From Leptodactylus fallax (taxonomy: Eukaryota > Chordata > Amphibia > Anura > Leptodactylidae), in contig CAMRHE010000507.1 of NCBI GenBank assembly GCA_947044405.1, positions 930,001 through 994,000 of the forward strand: a DNA stretch of 64,000 bases. Reading direction: 5' to 3'. The stretch's first letter is position 1. The number at the start of each line of letters is the position of its first letter. The position numbers and the translations under genes were made by a program. The notes below the pieces were generated by a model. That model did no database searches, was not told the DNA's origin, and saw only the letters and a program-made list of their open reading frames with translations. This document shows, piece after piece, positions 35,290-45,962 of this stretch.

Positions 35290-36560
35290 GCCTATCTGGC
35301 TTCGTGGCTGGTGCTGGTGAAGATGTTTGGGCTCCAGGAATCTATCTCTCAGTGCTGTGTGAGATTTAGATATGCAAAAACTCGTAGACCAGATGCAAGG
35401 TCTAACCCAGCTGGTGCAGGATTTGTTCATGAGGCTTTAATAGCAGGAGAGATCGCAACCTCAAGTCCCATTTGCATCTGCTATCCCCATGGAACCCAAA
35501 CTAAATCTTCCAGATAGATTTCTGATGATCCAAGAAAGTTGCAAAATATATTTTTGTCTGCAACCCCACTCTTCAGATAACGATCTGCAACGGGTTGGCA
35601 TCATTTCCCTGCTGCAGGGAGACCCTCAAACATGGGCCTTTTCATTAAAACCTTATGCTCCAGAACTTTTTTCTGTAGACCGTTTTTTTTGCTGCTCTGG
35701 GACTGCTTTTTGACGAACCTGATCTTGCAACTGTGGTTGACTGCAATCTGCTTTCCCTTCACCAAGGCTGTCATCGTGCTGAGGATTACTGTTCTGAATT
35801 CAGTGGAATGATCCAACTCTCTGCTGTCAGTTTTGTCAAGGCCTATCTGATGCTATTAAGGACTTGTTGGTCAACTATCCATAAATAAAGATGGGCGAAC
35901 CTCCCAAGATTCAAACAAGTTCTTCAGAGCCCAAGTTCTTCAGACCCCAGAGTATAATAGGTAGAGGCCCAGGGCAGGTGCAAAAGATTAAAAAATAAAA
36001 TTTATACTCACCTTTCCTCAGCTATTTTGGGCCTATTCGCGGCCCTGGCGTTCTCCTGGTGATGTCATGTGCCCAGGGGCACTACAGAGTCCTGTGATGG
36101 GCCGCAGCAGTCGAATGGGCATGCTGAGCACCATGACATCATGACACTCAGTGTGCCTATGTGACTACTGAGACCCAATCACTGGCCTCCGCGCTGACCT
36201 CAGGCTCATGATGTCTCCAAAGAGACCAAAAGAGAGCATTGGACACCGCAAAGAGGTGCAATGTGAAATCAGTTTGCCCATCTCTATCCCGTAACCCTCA
36301 TCTTTGGATGAAACTATGACACCAGCTATTCTTCTAGACCGGTATTTATGAGAACCCAAGAAGGAACGGTCTTTGGTTTCCCCCTCCTCTGCCACTACTC
36401 GAGTCCAAGTCACACCCAGAACCTATGCAGTTAAGATCCACTATGTAGATTTGTGACAGGAGATGATTGCAGAGACAGCAGAGTCTGTGTTTTTACTGCA
36501 CAGATAATGGTCATGTACATGTACTGTCCCAAGCGTCCAACTCCGGAAGACCCCCTAGGT
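35290..36560 (+). pseudogene. Gag remnant of the chromodomain Gypsy element
   Basis: Capsid-like phrases LNLPDRF, ESCKIYFCLQPHSSDND, ISLLQGDPQTWAFSLKP and PELFSVDRFF appear in short frames at 35489-35713, then further fragments (YCSEFSGMIQLS, LVNYP) in other frames. After an inserted repeat (35888-36290) the gag continues with SSLDETMTPAILLDRY and a damaged zinc knuckle (CFYCTDNGH, last Cys missing) near 36480. The pattern is that of Sushi-ichi/Mart-type gags. It is inactive. Confidence 0.75.
35888..36290. mobile_element. Repeat inserted in the gag remnant (GATGGGCGAA family)
   Basis: Ends AAGATGGGCGAAC and GTTTGCCCATCTC are inverted. Inside is AGACCCCAGAGTATAATAGG followed by AGAGGCCCAGGGCAGG, the dispersed motif also at 26645, 42085 and 45535. 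It splits the gag coding sequence. It has no coding capacity. Confidence 0.7.
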
Positions 36561-36589
36561 GGTCAGGTACTTCCCATCATTTCCAAAAA

Positions 36590-37000
36590 ATAAAATTCTT
36601 TTGCAAGTTAGAGTACTTTTTCATGTTAATGTCTTATCTGGTAAGGCTTTTGTTGACTGTGGTTCAGTGTCCGACTTTCTGGACTCATGGGTTCCTCAAG
36701 TATTAGCTATACCCTTGATACCATCCACAAGTCCAGTCAGTGTGACCACAATCGATGATGTACCTCTTACCCCGCGGACAGTTACATTTACTACACCAAT
36801 GGTGACTATTGTGGTAGGCACTATTCACTCACAGTCCATTTCTTTTTTTGTACTTGAAAATTTAGTTACAGATTTGGTTTTGGGTTTTCCTTTGTTATAG
36901 ATGTGTAAACCTATAATAGTTGGAGACTGTAGATCTCTGACCATGGCTTCTGTTAGTCCTTTTTTGCCTGCTTTTATTCAAGATTTTGCTGACGTTCTCT
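36590..37000 (+). pseudogene. Protease remnant of the chromodomain Gypsy element
   Basis: Frame 36559-36900 reads GKAFVDCGSVSDFLD, where the usual active-site DSG is DCG, and ends LVLGFPLL, the conserved protease C-terminal motif. The active-site change and later stops mean it is inactive. Confidence 0.75.
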
Positions 37001-37009
37001 CACAGTATG

Positions 37010-37831
37010 GGGCTGATCTGTTTCTGCTTCACAGATCATAAGATTCAGCTATAGATCTTCTCCCTAATTCTAAACTTCCTGGTTATATAGTCTTGCTGGT
37101 CCGGAAAGACAGGCCATGAATGATTATATTAAAGATAGTCTTCATAAGGCTCATATCTGCCCTACCATGTCTCCAGTGGGTGCTGGGTTTTTCTTTGTTA
37201 AGGATTGAGACCATGTATAGACTACCGTAATTTAAACAAAATTATGGTTTAAAACCAGAACCCTCTTCTTCTCATACCTGACTTACTAAACCATATCTAT
37301 GGAGCAAGGTAGCCCTCCAAGCTCGATCTACAGAGAGCATATAATCTTGTACGAATTCGAAAGGGGGATAAGTGGAAGCCTTTAATACCCCAGAGGGTCA
37401 CTATGCATATCTGGTCATGCATTCTGGTTTGTGTAATGCTCCTGATGTTTTTCAAAATTTAGTTATTGATTTTTTTCAGAATTTTATTGGACGTTTTGTG
37501 ATTGTCTATCTTGATGACATCCTTGTGTTTTCCAATGTCAAACACTTAAGGTCGCTTCTCTGGGTCAACCACTTGTATGATGAAATTGATAAGTGTGTTT
37601 TTGGTGTACAAGAGCTTACTTTTTTGGGCTATATTCTGTCGCCTTCTGCGATCTGCATGGATCCAGCCAAGGTTCAAGCTATTGTAGATTGGACTCCCCC
37701 TACCTCTCTTAAAACCTTGCAGAGATTTTTGGGCTTTGCTAATTATTATAGAAAATTTATTTGTAACTTTTCTTCCATAGAAAAACCTCCAACTGACCTG
37801 AGCTGACATAGTTCATTGGAATCCCCTTATC
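37010..37831 (+). pseudogene. Reverse transcriptase remnant
   Basis: Broken RT: KSAIDLLPN-like and YRNLNK-like fragments, then frame 37372-37806 with TPEGHYAYLVM, GLCNAPDVFQNL, the YLDD box in VIVYLDDILVFS, FLGYILSPS and RFLGFANYYRKFICNFS. It is interrupted at 37832 by a TTAA element just after the thumb region. Confidence 0.85.
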
Positions 37832-38642
37832 TTAAAGGGGTTTTTCAGGCAAAAATTTTTTTTTATTAAAAAAGGTCTGTTAGTACTATTAACGGGTTAA
37901 TAAGTGCACTCAAATACCTTTAGCGGTGTTTTCAGTGATTTTTTTGGGTTTCTCTGGGAGCTCCTGGCATCCTCTGCATTTGTTTACATGGTGTAGCTGT
38001 CTTAGCCTACAACTACCATGATGCATTGCATGAGCTGACTCATACTACCTCCCTCTCACTCACTCCCCCTCCCTCTCTCACTCCCTCACACACCCTCCCT
38101 GCCTTCCTAGCTATCCCGCCCACTACTAGCCCTTCCCAACTAACTAACCCAGCCCACCCCTCACCCAATCATACTTACCAATTTTCCTTCTGTGGATGGC
38201 TCCTCCTCTTCTTTGACATCTGCCGGCACGTGCGCAATAGTCCCGGCATTGCTCTGTATCCAGCACTCTGTATCCTCCCACACCTGCGCAATAGAGATGG
38301 AGTGTTGGCTACAGTGCAATGCTGGGACTCTGGCTCTATTGCGCACGTGTCGGCAGACGTCAAAGAAGAGGAGGAGCTTTCTCAACAGAAGGAAGTCTGG
38401 ACAGGAAGACAGGTAAGTATGATGGGGTGGGGGGGGGGTAGTATTGGTGACGTTCCGTTTCTGGAAACAGGGAAACGGAACATTACCGGATAATTAGAAA
38501 ATGTACCTGGGGCGGTCACATGATTGCCCCAGGAATATGGGCAAATATACATTTTTGCTAAAGTAAGTAATTTAGAAAGTAGGCGGGGGAAGGGGTTTAA
38601 ATTAGTGTAGAAATTGCATTTTATCCCAGACAGACCCTTTAA
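37832..38642. mobile_element. TTAA element inserted between RT and RNase H
   Basis: TTAAAGGGGTTTTTCAGGC at 37832 and CAGACCCTTTAA at 38642. The interior has a long inverted repeat: GGCACGTGCGCAATAG (about 38225) mirrored by CTATTGCGCACGTGTC (about 38337), with CTTCTTTGAC / GTCAAAGAAG. The frames at 38026-38493 are inside this non-coding palindrome. Confidence 0.85.
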
Positions 38643-39301
38643 GCATAGCTTTATGGATGCTCCAGTCTTGGTTCAGCCTAATTTTTCATATCCCTTTATT
38701 GTTGATGCCCCAGAAGAAGGCGTAGGGACGGTGTTATCACAAAGTTCCACCTCTGTGACTAGCTTATGTGTTTCCTTGTGCCTTCTTCCCTCGCAAACTC
38801 TCACCATGTTGAGTTACAACATAGGCATAACCTTTGTGGGCCTTTGAAGAATGGAGTCATTTTTTACAGGGAGCTAGACATAAAATTATTGTTCTCATAG
38901 ACCATAAGAATCTCCTCTTTTTAGAATCAGCCAAGAGACTCAATCCCAGACAGGCTAGGCGGGCAATATTTTTCACCAGCTTTGATTTAGTGGTCAAAAA
39001 ATGTTAAAGCTGATGCCTTGTCTACAAGTTTTTGTTCCTCTCAAACCCCTGATTCTGAGCCTGAACCTTAAGGAACTTTTATTTCTGCTGTTTCTTCTGA
39101 CCTTGCTTCTGAGATCAGAGAGAATCAGCAATTATCCTCTCAGAATACCCCGGAAGGTAAATTATTTGCACCTTCACAATTTAGAGATTTTTGAACAAAT
39201 GATATGATTGAATTTTGCGTGTTCATCCAGGAATTTATGGTACTGAAAGACTAGTCTCTCATCTCTACTGGTGGCCAACAATGTCTTGTGATATCATAGC
39301 T
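38643..39301 (+). pseudogene. RNase H and integrase zinc-binding remnant
   Basis: Resumes with FMDAPVLVQPNFSYPFIVDA and GVGTVLSQ (RNase H), then scattered fragments to HPGIYGTERLVSHLYWWPTM, the integrase H-H segment, near 39225-39290. Several frames are needed to read it. Confidence 0.75.
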
Positions 39302-39715
39302 CGAGATGAGCGAATCGAAGCTGCAGAAGTGGAATTCGATCCGAATTTCAGGAAGTCTTCGATTCGCATGGAATCCTGATTTCCTGATGCTTCGAGGTAA
39401 CGAATATTTAGTAAGGACCTTTGTCACATCAGATGGTCACAAGATATTCTCTAGTGATGTGATTGGGTAGGCGTGTCTTTTCTTGTTAGCAGATCCTTCC
39501 ACATGAATAAAAGTTGTCCTTGCTGGAGAGAGAGAGAGAGACATGACCGCGGCATCCAAGGGCTTCCACCATTTTGCCGCCCATCCCGGCTCTTTGCTGA
39601 CAGGAAATAGCTGTTTTTTCGCCATGAATTAATTCAGATCAAAGAGAATCGTATCGGAAAATTCGGCGAAGTTGCCAAATCGAATTTTTGAAAATTTCGC
39701 TCATCTGTAATTATA
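39302..39715. mobile_element. Repeat inserted in the integrase remnant (GATGAGCGAA family)
   Basis: Inverted ends CGAGATGAGCGAATCG and ATTTCGCTCATCTG. The interior is rich in TTCGATTCG phrases. It separates the integrase H-H half from its C-C half. Ends resemble those of the repeat at 35888-36290. Confidence 0.72.
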
Positions 39716-40591
39716 GCCTATGTGATAATTGTGCCCAGACCAAGATCCATTGGGTCTGTCCTCTGGGCAAACTTCTTCATTGCCAGTCCCTCAAAGACCA
39801 TGGACCCATCTCTTGATGGATTTCATTACTGATCTGCCATCTTCTGAGGGGAAGTCTGTCTTCTGGGTAGTTGTAGATCATTTCAGTAAAATGTGTCATT
39901 TTATTCCATTAACTCAACTCCAGAATGCCAAAATTCTCAACAGATTAGTTATTGGCCATATTGTTTACATGGTTTTCTGGATAATATAGTCTCTGATAGA
40001 GGTGTTTAGTTTGTCTCTAAATTTTGGAAAGCCTTTTGTACCAAACTGGGGATACAATTCACTTTTTCCTGCACACAATTTGGGCTCAGGTTCAGTCGAA
40101 CCTGAAGAATTTCCAATTGATTTCTAAGAAACATGCAGATAAAAGACGTTCAGCAGGTCCTGTTTGTGCTGTATGGCTCTCTACTAAAAATGTATGTTTT
40201 AAGTTTCTGTCTCATAAATTGGGTCCTAGGTTTATTGGTCCTAATAAAATTAATCCAGTTGTTGTTAACCCAGTGTCTCTCTTCTTTTGTCTTCCTCCGA
40301 CCTTTAAAATATCTAATGTTTTTCCTTAAAAAATATTTGCCTTCAATTACCCTGCCCCCCTGAAAAAGAATCTAGACTTTAAGGTTCAAAGGATCGGTGA
40401 CTCGCATAGAGTTAGAGGACCACTCCAATACTTAGTACATTGGAAGGGCTATGGACCAGAAGAGCATACTTGGCTACCGGCTCCTTCAAATTCATGCAGA
40501 TCTACTGGTTAGGAATTTTCACAGGAAATTTTCATCGAAACCTGGTCCAGTGGTTAAGGGTCCAATGGCTCCTCATAAAAGGAAGGACTAC
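39716..40591 (+). pseudogene. Integrase core and chromodomain remnant
   Basis: DFITDLPSSEGKSVFWVVVD and HFSKMCHFIPLT (integrase core, first catalytic Asp) lie in 39729-39989, followed by damaged sequence. At about 40380-40490 RVRGPLQYLVHWKGYGPEEH and TWLPAP form the three-strand core of a chromodomain, which in chromoviruses sits at the integrase C-terminus. Inactive. Confidence 0.82.
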
Positions 40592-41485
40592 TGTTAGGAA
40601 TCTCAGTGTGCTTTTGCCTTAAAGGGGTTGTCCAGGAGGCCGTGGAAGGTGAAAAAACAACAACCCATAGTCACCTGTCCTCAGTGCTCTTGTCTCTCCC
40701 ACCGCGATGCACTCCTGCTGCCCCCAGATCTTGTTATGGCGGAAATCCTTGCCACACTTGACCACTGAGGCCAAACAGTAGCCTAAGTAAAGGAAGTGGG
40801 ACATCACTTGCATATGTCATCTGTGACGTCACGTGTCCTTTCCTTAGGCCGCTGATTGGCCTCAGCGGTCACGTGTGACAAGAACTTCTGCCAAAACAAG
40901 ACCCTGGAGCAGCAGGACCAGATCATGGTGGGAGAGACCAGAGCACCAGGGACATGTGAGTATGAGTTTATTTATTTCTTTTAATCTTCCCTGATCTTCT
41001 GGTGAAAAACAGTAACCCTTTAAGGTTATTGTGCCAACATATGAAGCTTGTACTTTCCTTAGGCAGCTGATTTTTTTTTATTTTTTACTTTCCCTGGCTT
41101 CCTTGCAGAAAAATGTATTTCCTGGACAACCCCTTTAAGGTTACTGTGACAACATATGAAGCTTCTGCATTTTCATATGCTGATCCGATCAGCAACTGAG
41201 GAAGGATATGTAAACTCTGTTCCTGCCCACCCAGGTACCTGCTATTAGTTTGTACTTTAGTGAGGCTCCTGAACTCAGCTCCTTTGTGCTGGATTGCTAT
41301 ATTACTTACCATTGGACTGTTACTGGAAATTCACTTGTCTTCTTATTTTGGCTCTGATGATACCTTTTGGATTGACCTTTTGGCTTTGACACGTTCACTC
41401 TTCTGATTCATCCCCCTGGTTCGGATCTGCCTTGTATGTTTGTTGTGGGTTTTGGTTAGACTTCAGTTTGTGGAACGTTTATTCT
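40592..41485 (+). repeat. 3' LTR of the chromodomain Gypsy element, with MITE copies
   Basis: Starts TGTTAGGAATCTCAG after a purine tract. A TTAA MITE at 40619-41023 is followed by 29 bases of LTR, then a second right-end fragment of the MITE (to 41138) and the same LTR bases again. The rest matches the 5' LTR. A local duplication or gene-conversion event between LTR copies explains the repeated junction. Confidence 0.8.
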
Positions 41486-41600
41486 TAAACCAATTTCTGT
41501 GGTGATGATTTGGGTCCAAATTCAGCACAAGTGCATCTGGCTTCATGCTGGTGAAGACGTTTGGGCGTCCAGGATCTCTCAGTGCTGTGTGAGATTTAGC

Positions 41601-42290
41601 TTATTCTTATTCTCTCTCTTGTCAGCCAGATCCTGCAATTTTTTTATATTTACTCCAGAGATATCATAACAGAGTAGAGCAGAGTTTGTAGAGTGTTTAT
41701 TTCCTTAGACACATCCCCGTGTCTACGTGACTTCCTGTGACTGTTAGTATTAGACACACCCGCTGTGTCCATGTGACTTCCTGTGACTATCAGTATTAGA
41801 CACACCTCTTTTATCCACATCAAACCAAGTGGGTTGGAAATAGATAGGGCTGTATTTAGATGTTACATATTTATTTAATATGACTTGGATGAGGTGGAGG
41901 CTGCAGCTGGTGTAGCCCACTAGACTGAACAGCTAACATGCCTGGAAACCAAGGTAGCACCACCCGCTAGATCCACGTCAGGTATGAACTAGAAATGGGT
42001 GAACCTAGCCAGATTTGCTTCACAAAACCTAGGAGGTTCTCCTACAAGTTTTGTTTCGGACTAGACTTGTTATTATTCCCTTCAGACCCCAGAATAAAAT
42101 AAAGAAGGTGCAGAAACATAATAGCCGCTGATATTCACCTTCCCTCACCTCTTCTGGGCTCCCTCATGGAGTTCGATGCTTCATCACAGCCCTCGGTGAC
42201 ATTAATGGACTGCTAAGGTCTGTGGGCCTCAGTGGTCACATGGGACATGTTGACGTCATGACGTGTGTCATGATGCTTGTGTTTCCTTAT
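41601..42290. other. Unassigned repeats downstream of the Gypsy element
   Basis: 41697-41815 has two and a half copies of a unit of about 57 bp (TTAGACACACCCGCTGTGTC, then GTGACTTCCTGTGACT). 41990-42260 has ATGGGTGAACCTAGCC and CAGACCCCAGAATAAAATAA, a worn copy of the GATGGGCGAA family. No gene. Confidence 0.5.
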
Positions 42291-42479
42291 AGGTATTTCA
42301 CCTCCCATAAAAATTTTAATAAAAATCGATCAAAACATCAGACAATCGCCAAAACTGTATAACTAAAAAGTACACATGGCTCCACAAAAAAATACGCCTT
42401 AGTTACAGGTATCAAAATATGGTGACTCCAAGAAATTTTTTATTTTTTATTTGCAGAGTTATGGAATTTTTTTTAATGG

Positions 42480-42630
42480 GTTAAAATGTTAAAAAACGAA
42501 ATAAATTTATTATCCCCAGAATCGTACTGACCCATAAAATACAGGTGACATGTCATTTCGGCTGCTTAGTGAATGCCGTAAAAACAAAGCCTATATCATC
42601 AAATAGTGTAAATAAAAAGAGTGCAATTTT
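42480..42630 (-). repeat. Left inverted arm of a dispersed repeat
   Basis: CAGAATCGTACTGACCCATA and ACAGGTGACATGTCATTT are the reverse complement of 44380-44450 (AAATGACATGTCACCTGT, TGGGTCAGTACGATTC). The two arms bracket the 27-bp minisatellite. Confidence 0.8.
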
Positions 42631-42636
42631 TTTTAC

Positions 42637-44112
42637 TTTGTATGGGGGTCATGTAGTGGGCAATTTGTATGGGGATCATGAAGTGGGTACCTTATATGGG
42701 GATCATGTAGTGGGTACTTTGTATGGGGGTCATGTAGTGGGTACTTTTTATGGGGGTCATGTAGTGGGTACTTTGTATGGGGATCATGAAGTGGGTACTT
42801 TTTATGGGGGTCATGTAGTGGGTACTTTGTATGGGGATCATGAAGTGGGTACTTTTTATGGGGGTCATGTAGTGGGTACTTTGTTTGGGGGTCATGTAGT
42901 GGGTACCTTATATAGGAATCATGTAGTGGGTACCTTATATAGGGATCATGTAGTGGGTACTTTGTATGGGGGTTATTTAGTGGGTACTTTGTATGGGGGT
43001 CATGTAGAGGTTACTTTATATGGGGATTATGTGTAGTGAGTCCTTTGGGGTCATGTAAAGGGTACTTTATATGGGGATCATGTAGAGGGTACTTTTACTT
43101 TATATGGGGAACATGTATTGTGTACATTATATGGGGATCATGTAGTGGGTACTTTTTATGGGGATCATGTAGTGGATAGTTTATATGTGGATCATGTAGT
43201 GGGTACTTTATATGGGGGTCATGTAGTGGGTACTTTATATGGGGGTCATGTAGTGGGTACTTTATATGGGGATCATGTAATGGCTGCTTTATATGGGGGT
43301 CATATAGCTGGTACTTTATATGGAGGTCATGTAGTGGGTACTTTTTATGGGGATCATGTAGTAGATAGTTTATATGTGGGTCATGTAATGGGTATTTTAT
43401 ATGGGGGTCATGTAGTGGGTACTTTATATGGGGATCATGTAATGGCTGCTTTATATGGGGGTCATATAGCTGGTACTTTATATGGAGGTCATGTAGTGGG
43501 TACTTTATATGGGGATCATGTAGTGGGTACTTTTTATGGGGATCATGTAGTAGATAGTTTATATGTGGGTCATGTAGTGGGTACTTTATATGGGGGTCAT
43601 GTTATGGCTACTTTATATGGAGGTCATGTAGTGGGTACTTTATTTGGGGGTCATGTTATGGCTACTTTATATGGAGGTCATATAGCTGGTACTTTATATG
43701 GAGGTCATGTAGTGGGTACTTTATATGGGGATCATGTAGTGGGTACTTTTTATGGGGATCATGTAGTAGATAGTTTATATGTGGGTCATGTAGTGGGTAC
43801 TTTATATGGGGGGTCATGTTATGGCTACTTTATATGGAGGTCATGTAGTGGGTACTTTATTTGGGGGTCATGTTATGGCTACTTTATATGGAGGTCATAT
43901 AGCTGGTACTTTATATGGAGGTCATATAGCTGGTACTTTATATGGAGGTCATGTAGTGGGTACTTTATATGGGGGTCATGTTATGGCTATTTTATATGGA
44001 GGTCATGTAGTGGGTACTTTATTTGGGGGTCATGTTATGGCTACTTTATATGGAGGTCATATAGCTGGTACTTTATATGGAGGTCATGTAGTGGGTACTT
44101 TATATGGGGATC
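42637..44112. repeat. 27-bp minisatellite
   Basis: About 54 units of a 27-bp repeat, GTATGGGGGTCATGTAGTGG then GTACTTT, with variants (GGGGATCATG, ATAGCTGG, GTTATGGCTACTTT). Because 27 is nine codons and the unit lacks stops, frames of up to 372 codons with HVVGTLYGG repeats run through it; these are not supported as genes. Multi-unit blocks recur, such as the GTAGATAGTTTATATGTGGG variant near 43370, 43550 and 43765. Confidence 0.95.
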
Positions 44113-44123
44113 TTTCCCAACTC

Positions 44124-44470
44124 TTAACCCCTTCCCGCTGGTGACATTTTTCATTTTTTATTTTATATTGACTACCTGCCTTTCAAACCCCATAACTTTT
44201 TTATTTTTCTATTCACAGAGCCATATGAGGGCTTAATGTTTGTGGGACAAATTGTTCTTCATATTGGTGCCATTTATTATTCTGTACAATGTACTGGGAA
44301 GCTGGAAAAAATTTAGAATGGGGTGGAATTGAAGAAAAACTGCATTTGTGCGACTTTCTTATGGGCTTCGTTTTTACAGAGTTTACTCTGCAACCAAAAT
44401 GACATGTCACCTGTATTCTATGGGTCAGTACGATTCAGGGGATACCAAATGTATATAGTTTTATATACAT
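44124..44470 (+). repeat. Right arm of a dispersed repeat with TTAACCCCTTC end
   Basis: Starts CTTAACCCCTTCCCGCTGG and carries CCATAACTTTTTTATTTTTC and ATATGAGGGCTTAATG, matching the order at 18742-19130, then the inverted partner of 42480-42630. Confidence 0.7.
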
Positions 44471-45962
44471 TTAACCCCTTAACAAAAATACAAAACTTCA
44501 CAAAAAATATTTTTTTCTTAAAGTTGCCATAATTTTTTATATTTCCGTGTACGGGGATGCATAGGGCATCTTTTTTTTTGCGGGGCCAGGTGTACTTTTT
44601 AGTTATATTATTTTGTGGAATGTCTATTACTTTGATTGCTTTTTAATTCAATTTTTATCAGAGGCAAAACAGTAAAAAAAAGTTGGTTAGGCTCTTGTGA
44701 TTTTTTTTTTCCCGCTACAACGTTCACCAAACGGGAAAAATATTTTTATAGATTTGTAGACCGGGCGTTTTTGGACACAGGGATACCTAATATGTATGTG
44801 TTTCACAGTACTGAAGTACTTTTATATGTGTCCAAGGGAAAGGGGGTTGATTTGAATTTTTAATATTTTTTATTTATATTTTACTTTTTTAAATTTCTTT
44901 TATTGCATTTATTAGCCCCCCCCCCCGGGGGTCTGATCATTAATGCAATGCATTACAATGGTAATATATTGCAAAATATCGGTATTTATATGACAGGTAT
45001 TTGTATGGCATGTATATGCATAATGAATACAAAGGAATGGCAGACAAGCCTGGGAGCCTTCAATAGGCTCTCGGCTGTCATGCCAATGGGACGCCGGCCC
45101 GGGATCTTGCAATCCGTGGCAAAATGGTGCCTTGGTTGGCTTTGACCCAGGTGTGTGTGTGTGTGGTGGTTAATGCAGCAGAGACCCAGTGGCTATGGAG
45201 GCTGCCATATTTAAATACCCGACATTGGCCATACTATTAGGATGAATGTTGGGAAAGGGTTAAAATTTAAAAAATGTTCACATGAAGATTCCTTTTCAAT
45301 CTATTTTGAGAGTTTTTTTCGACATGATTGGAATGGAGTTGAAGATGGTTGAATCTATGTGAACATTTGGGCCTTATTCACACGGCCATTTTTGTCACTT
45401 GAGAATGACTGATTGTATTCACAGATCCTTGTTTTTATTAATAGTCAGTTAATAAAGCGGATGTGTTCAGGTCTCTGATCTGCTTTTGGTCGAACAAGCT
45501 TGGTATGAACTGGAAGTGAAATTATTCTTCTCTTCAGACCCCAGAGTATAATAGGTGGAGGCTCAGGAGAGGTGTAAAAAAATAGCAAAATTCATATACA
45601 CGGTCTCCTCAGTGACGTCATACGCCCAAGGTCACCACCGAGGCCTGTGATTGGGTCTCAATGGTGACATGGGTACGCAGAATGTCATGACTTCAGGGGT
45701 GTCGGTGGACCAATCACAGGCCTTAGTGGTGCCCCTGGGTACATGACATCACCCATACTTCCCAACTTTCAAAGGATAGAAAGGGAGATAGATTGTGTAC
45801 CACGAACCATCATGAAAGTGACGGGGGCGGCACACCACCCCAACTGCAGCAAATGACCCCAGGTTATAAAGCCAATTATAGTCATGTGAGCGCCAGCGCT
45901 GTGTGGGGATAGATGCAGTGTTTACAGCAGGTTAGTGTTATAGTCAAATTATCATCTGTTTG
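44471..45962. other. Unassigned sequence with dispersed repeat fragments
   Basis: AT-rich DNA with a C-run near 44918 and a TG run near 45151. 45530-45755 holds another copy of the CAGACCCCAGAGTATAATAGG family with GCCCAAGGTCACC phrases, followed by CATACTTCCCAACTTTC. No gene recognised. Confidence 0.5.

Larger units (their letters stand above)
33871..41600 (+). mobile_element. Old chromodomain Gypsy element (Sushi-ichi-like), nested insertions
   Basis: Degenerate element on the + strand: 5' LTR (interrupted), gag, protease, RT, RNase H, integrase, chromodomain, 3' LTR. Here the order is the standard Gypsy one, with integrase last. A GGAAGGACTAC polypurine tract precedes the 3' LTR at 40592. 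Many stops and shifts, and four or more later insertions: the solo LTR, a repeat at 35888-36290, a TTAA element at 37832-38642 and another repeat at 39302-39715. About 110 bp of leader sequence (CCAAATTCAGCACAAG ... CTCTCAGTGCTGTGTGAGAT) follows both LTRs, so the right end is LTR plus leader, not a simple end. Confidence 0.82.

Noticed and set aside
38026..38493. Pro/Ser/Thr-rich open frame of 155 codons
   Set aside because: It lies wholly inside a palindromic TTAA element and its mirror appears on the other strand.
42545..44236. Repetitive HVVGTLYGG protein of up to 372 codons
   Set aside because: The 27-bp unit keeps any stop-free frame open; no start context, no splice sites, and related frames exist in two phases.
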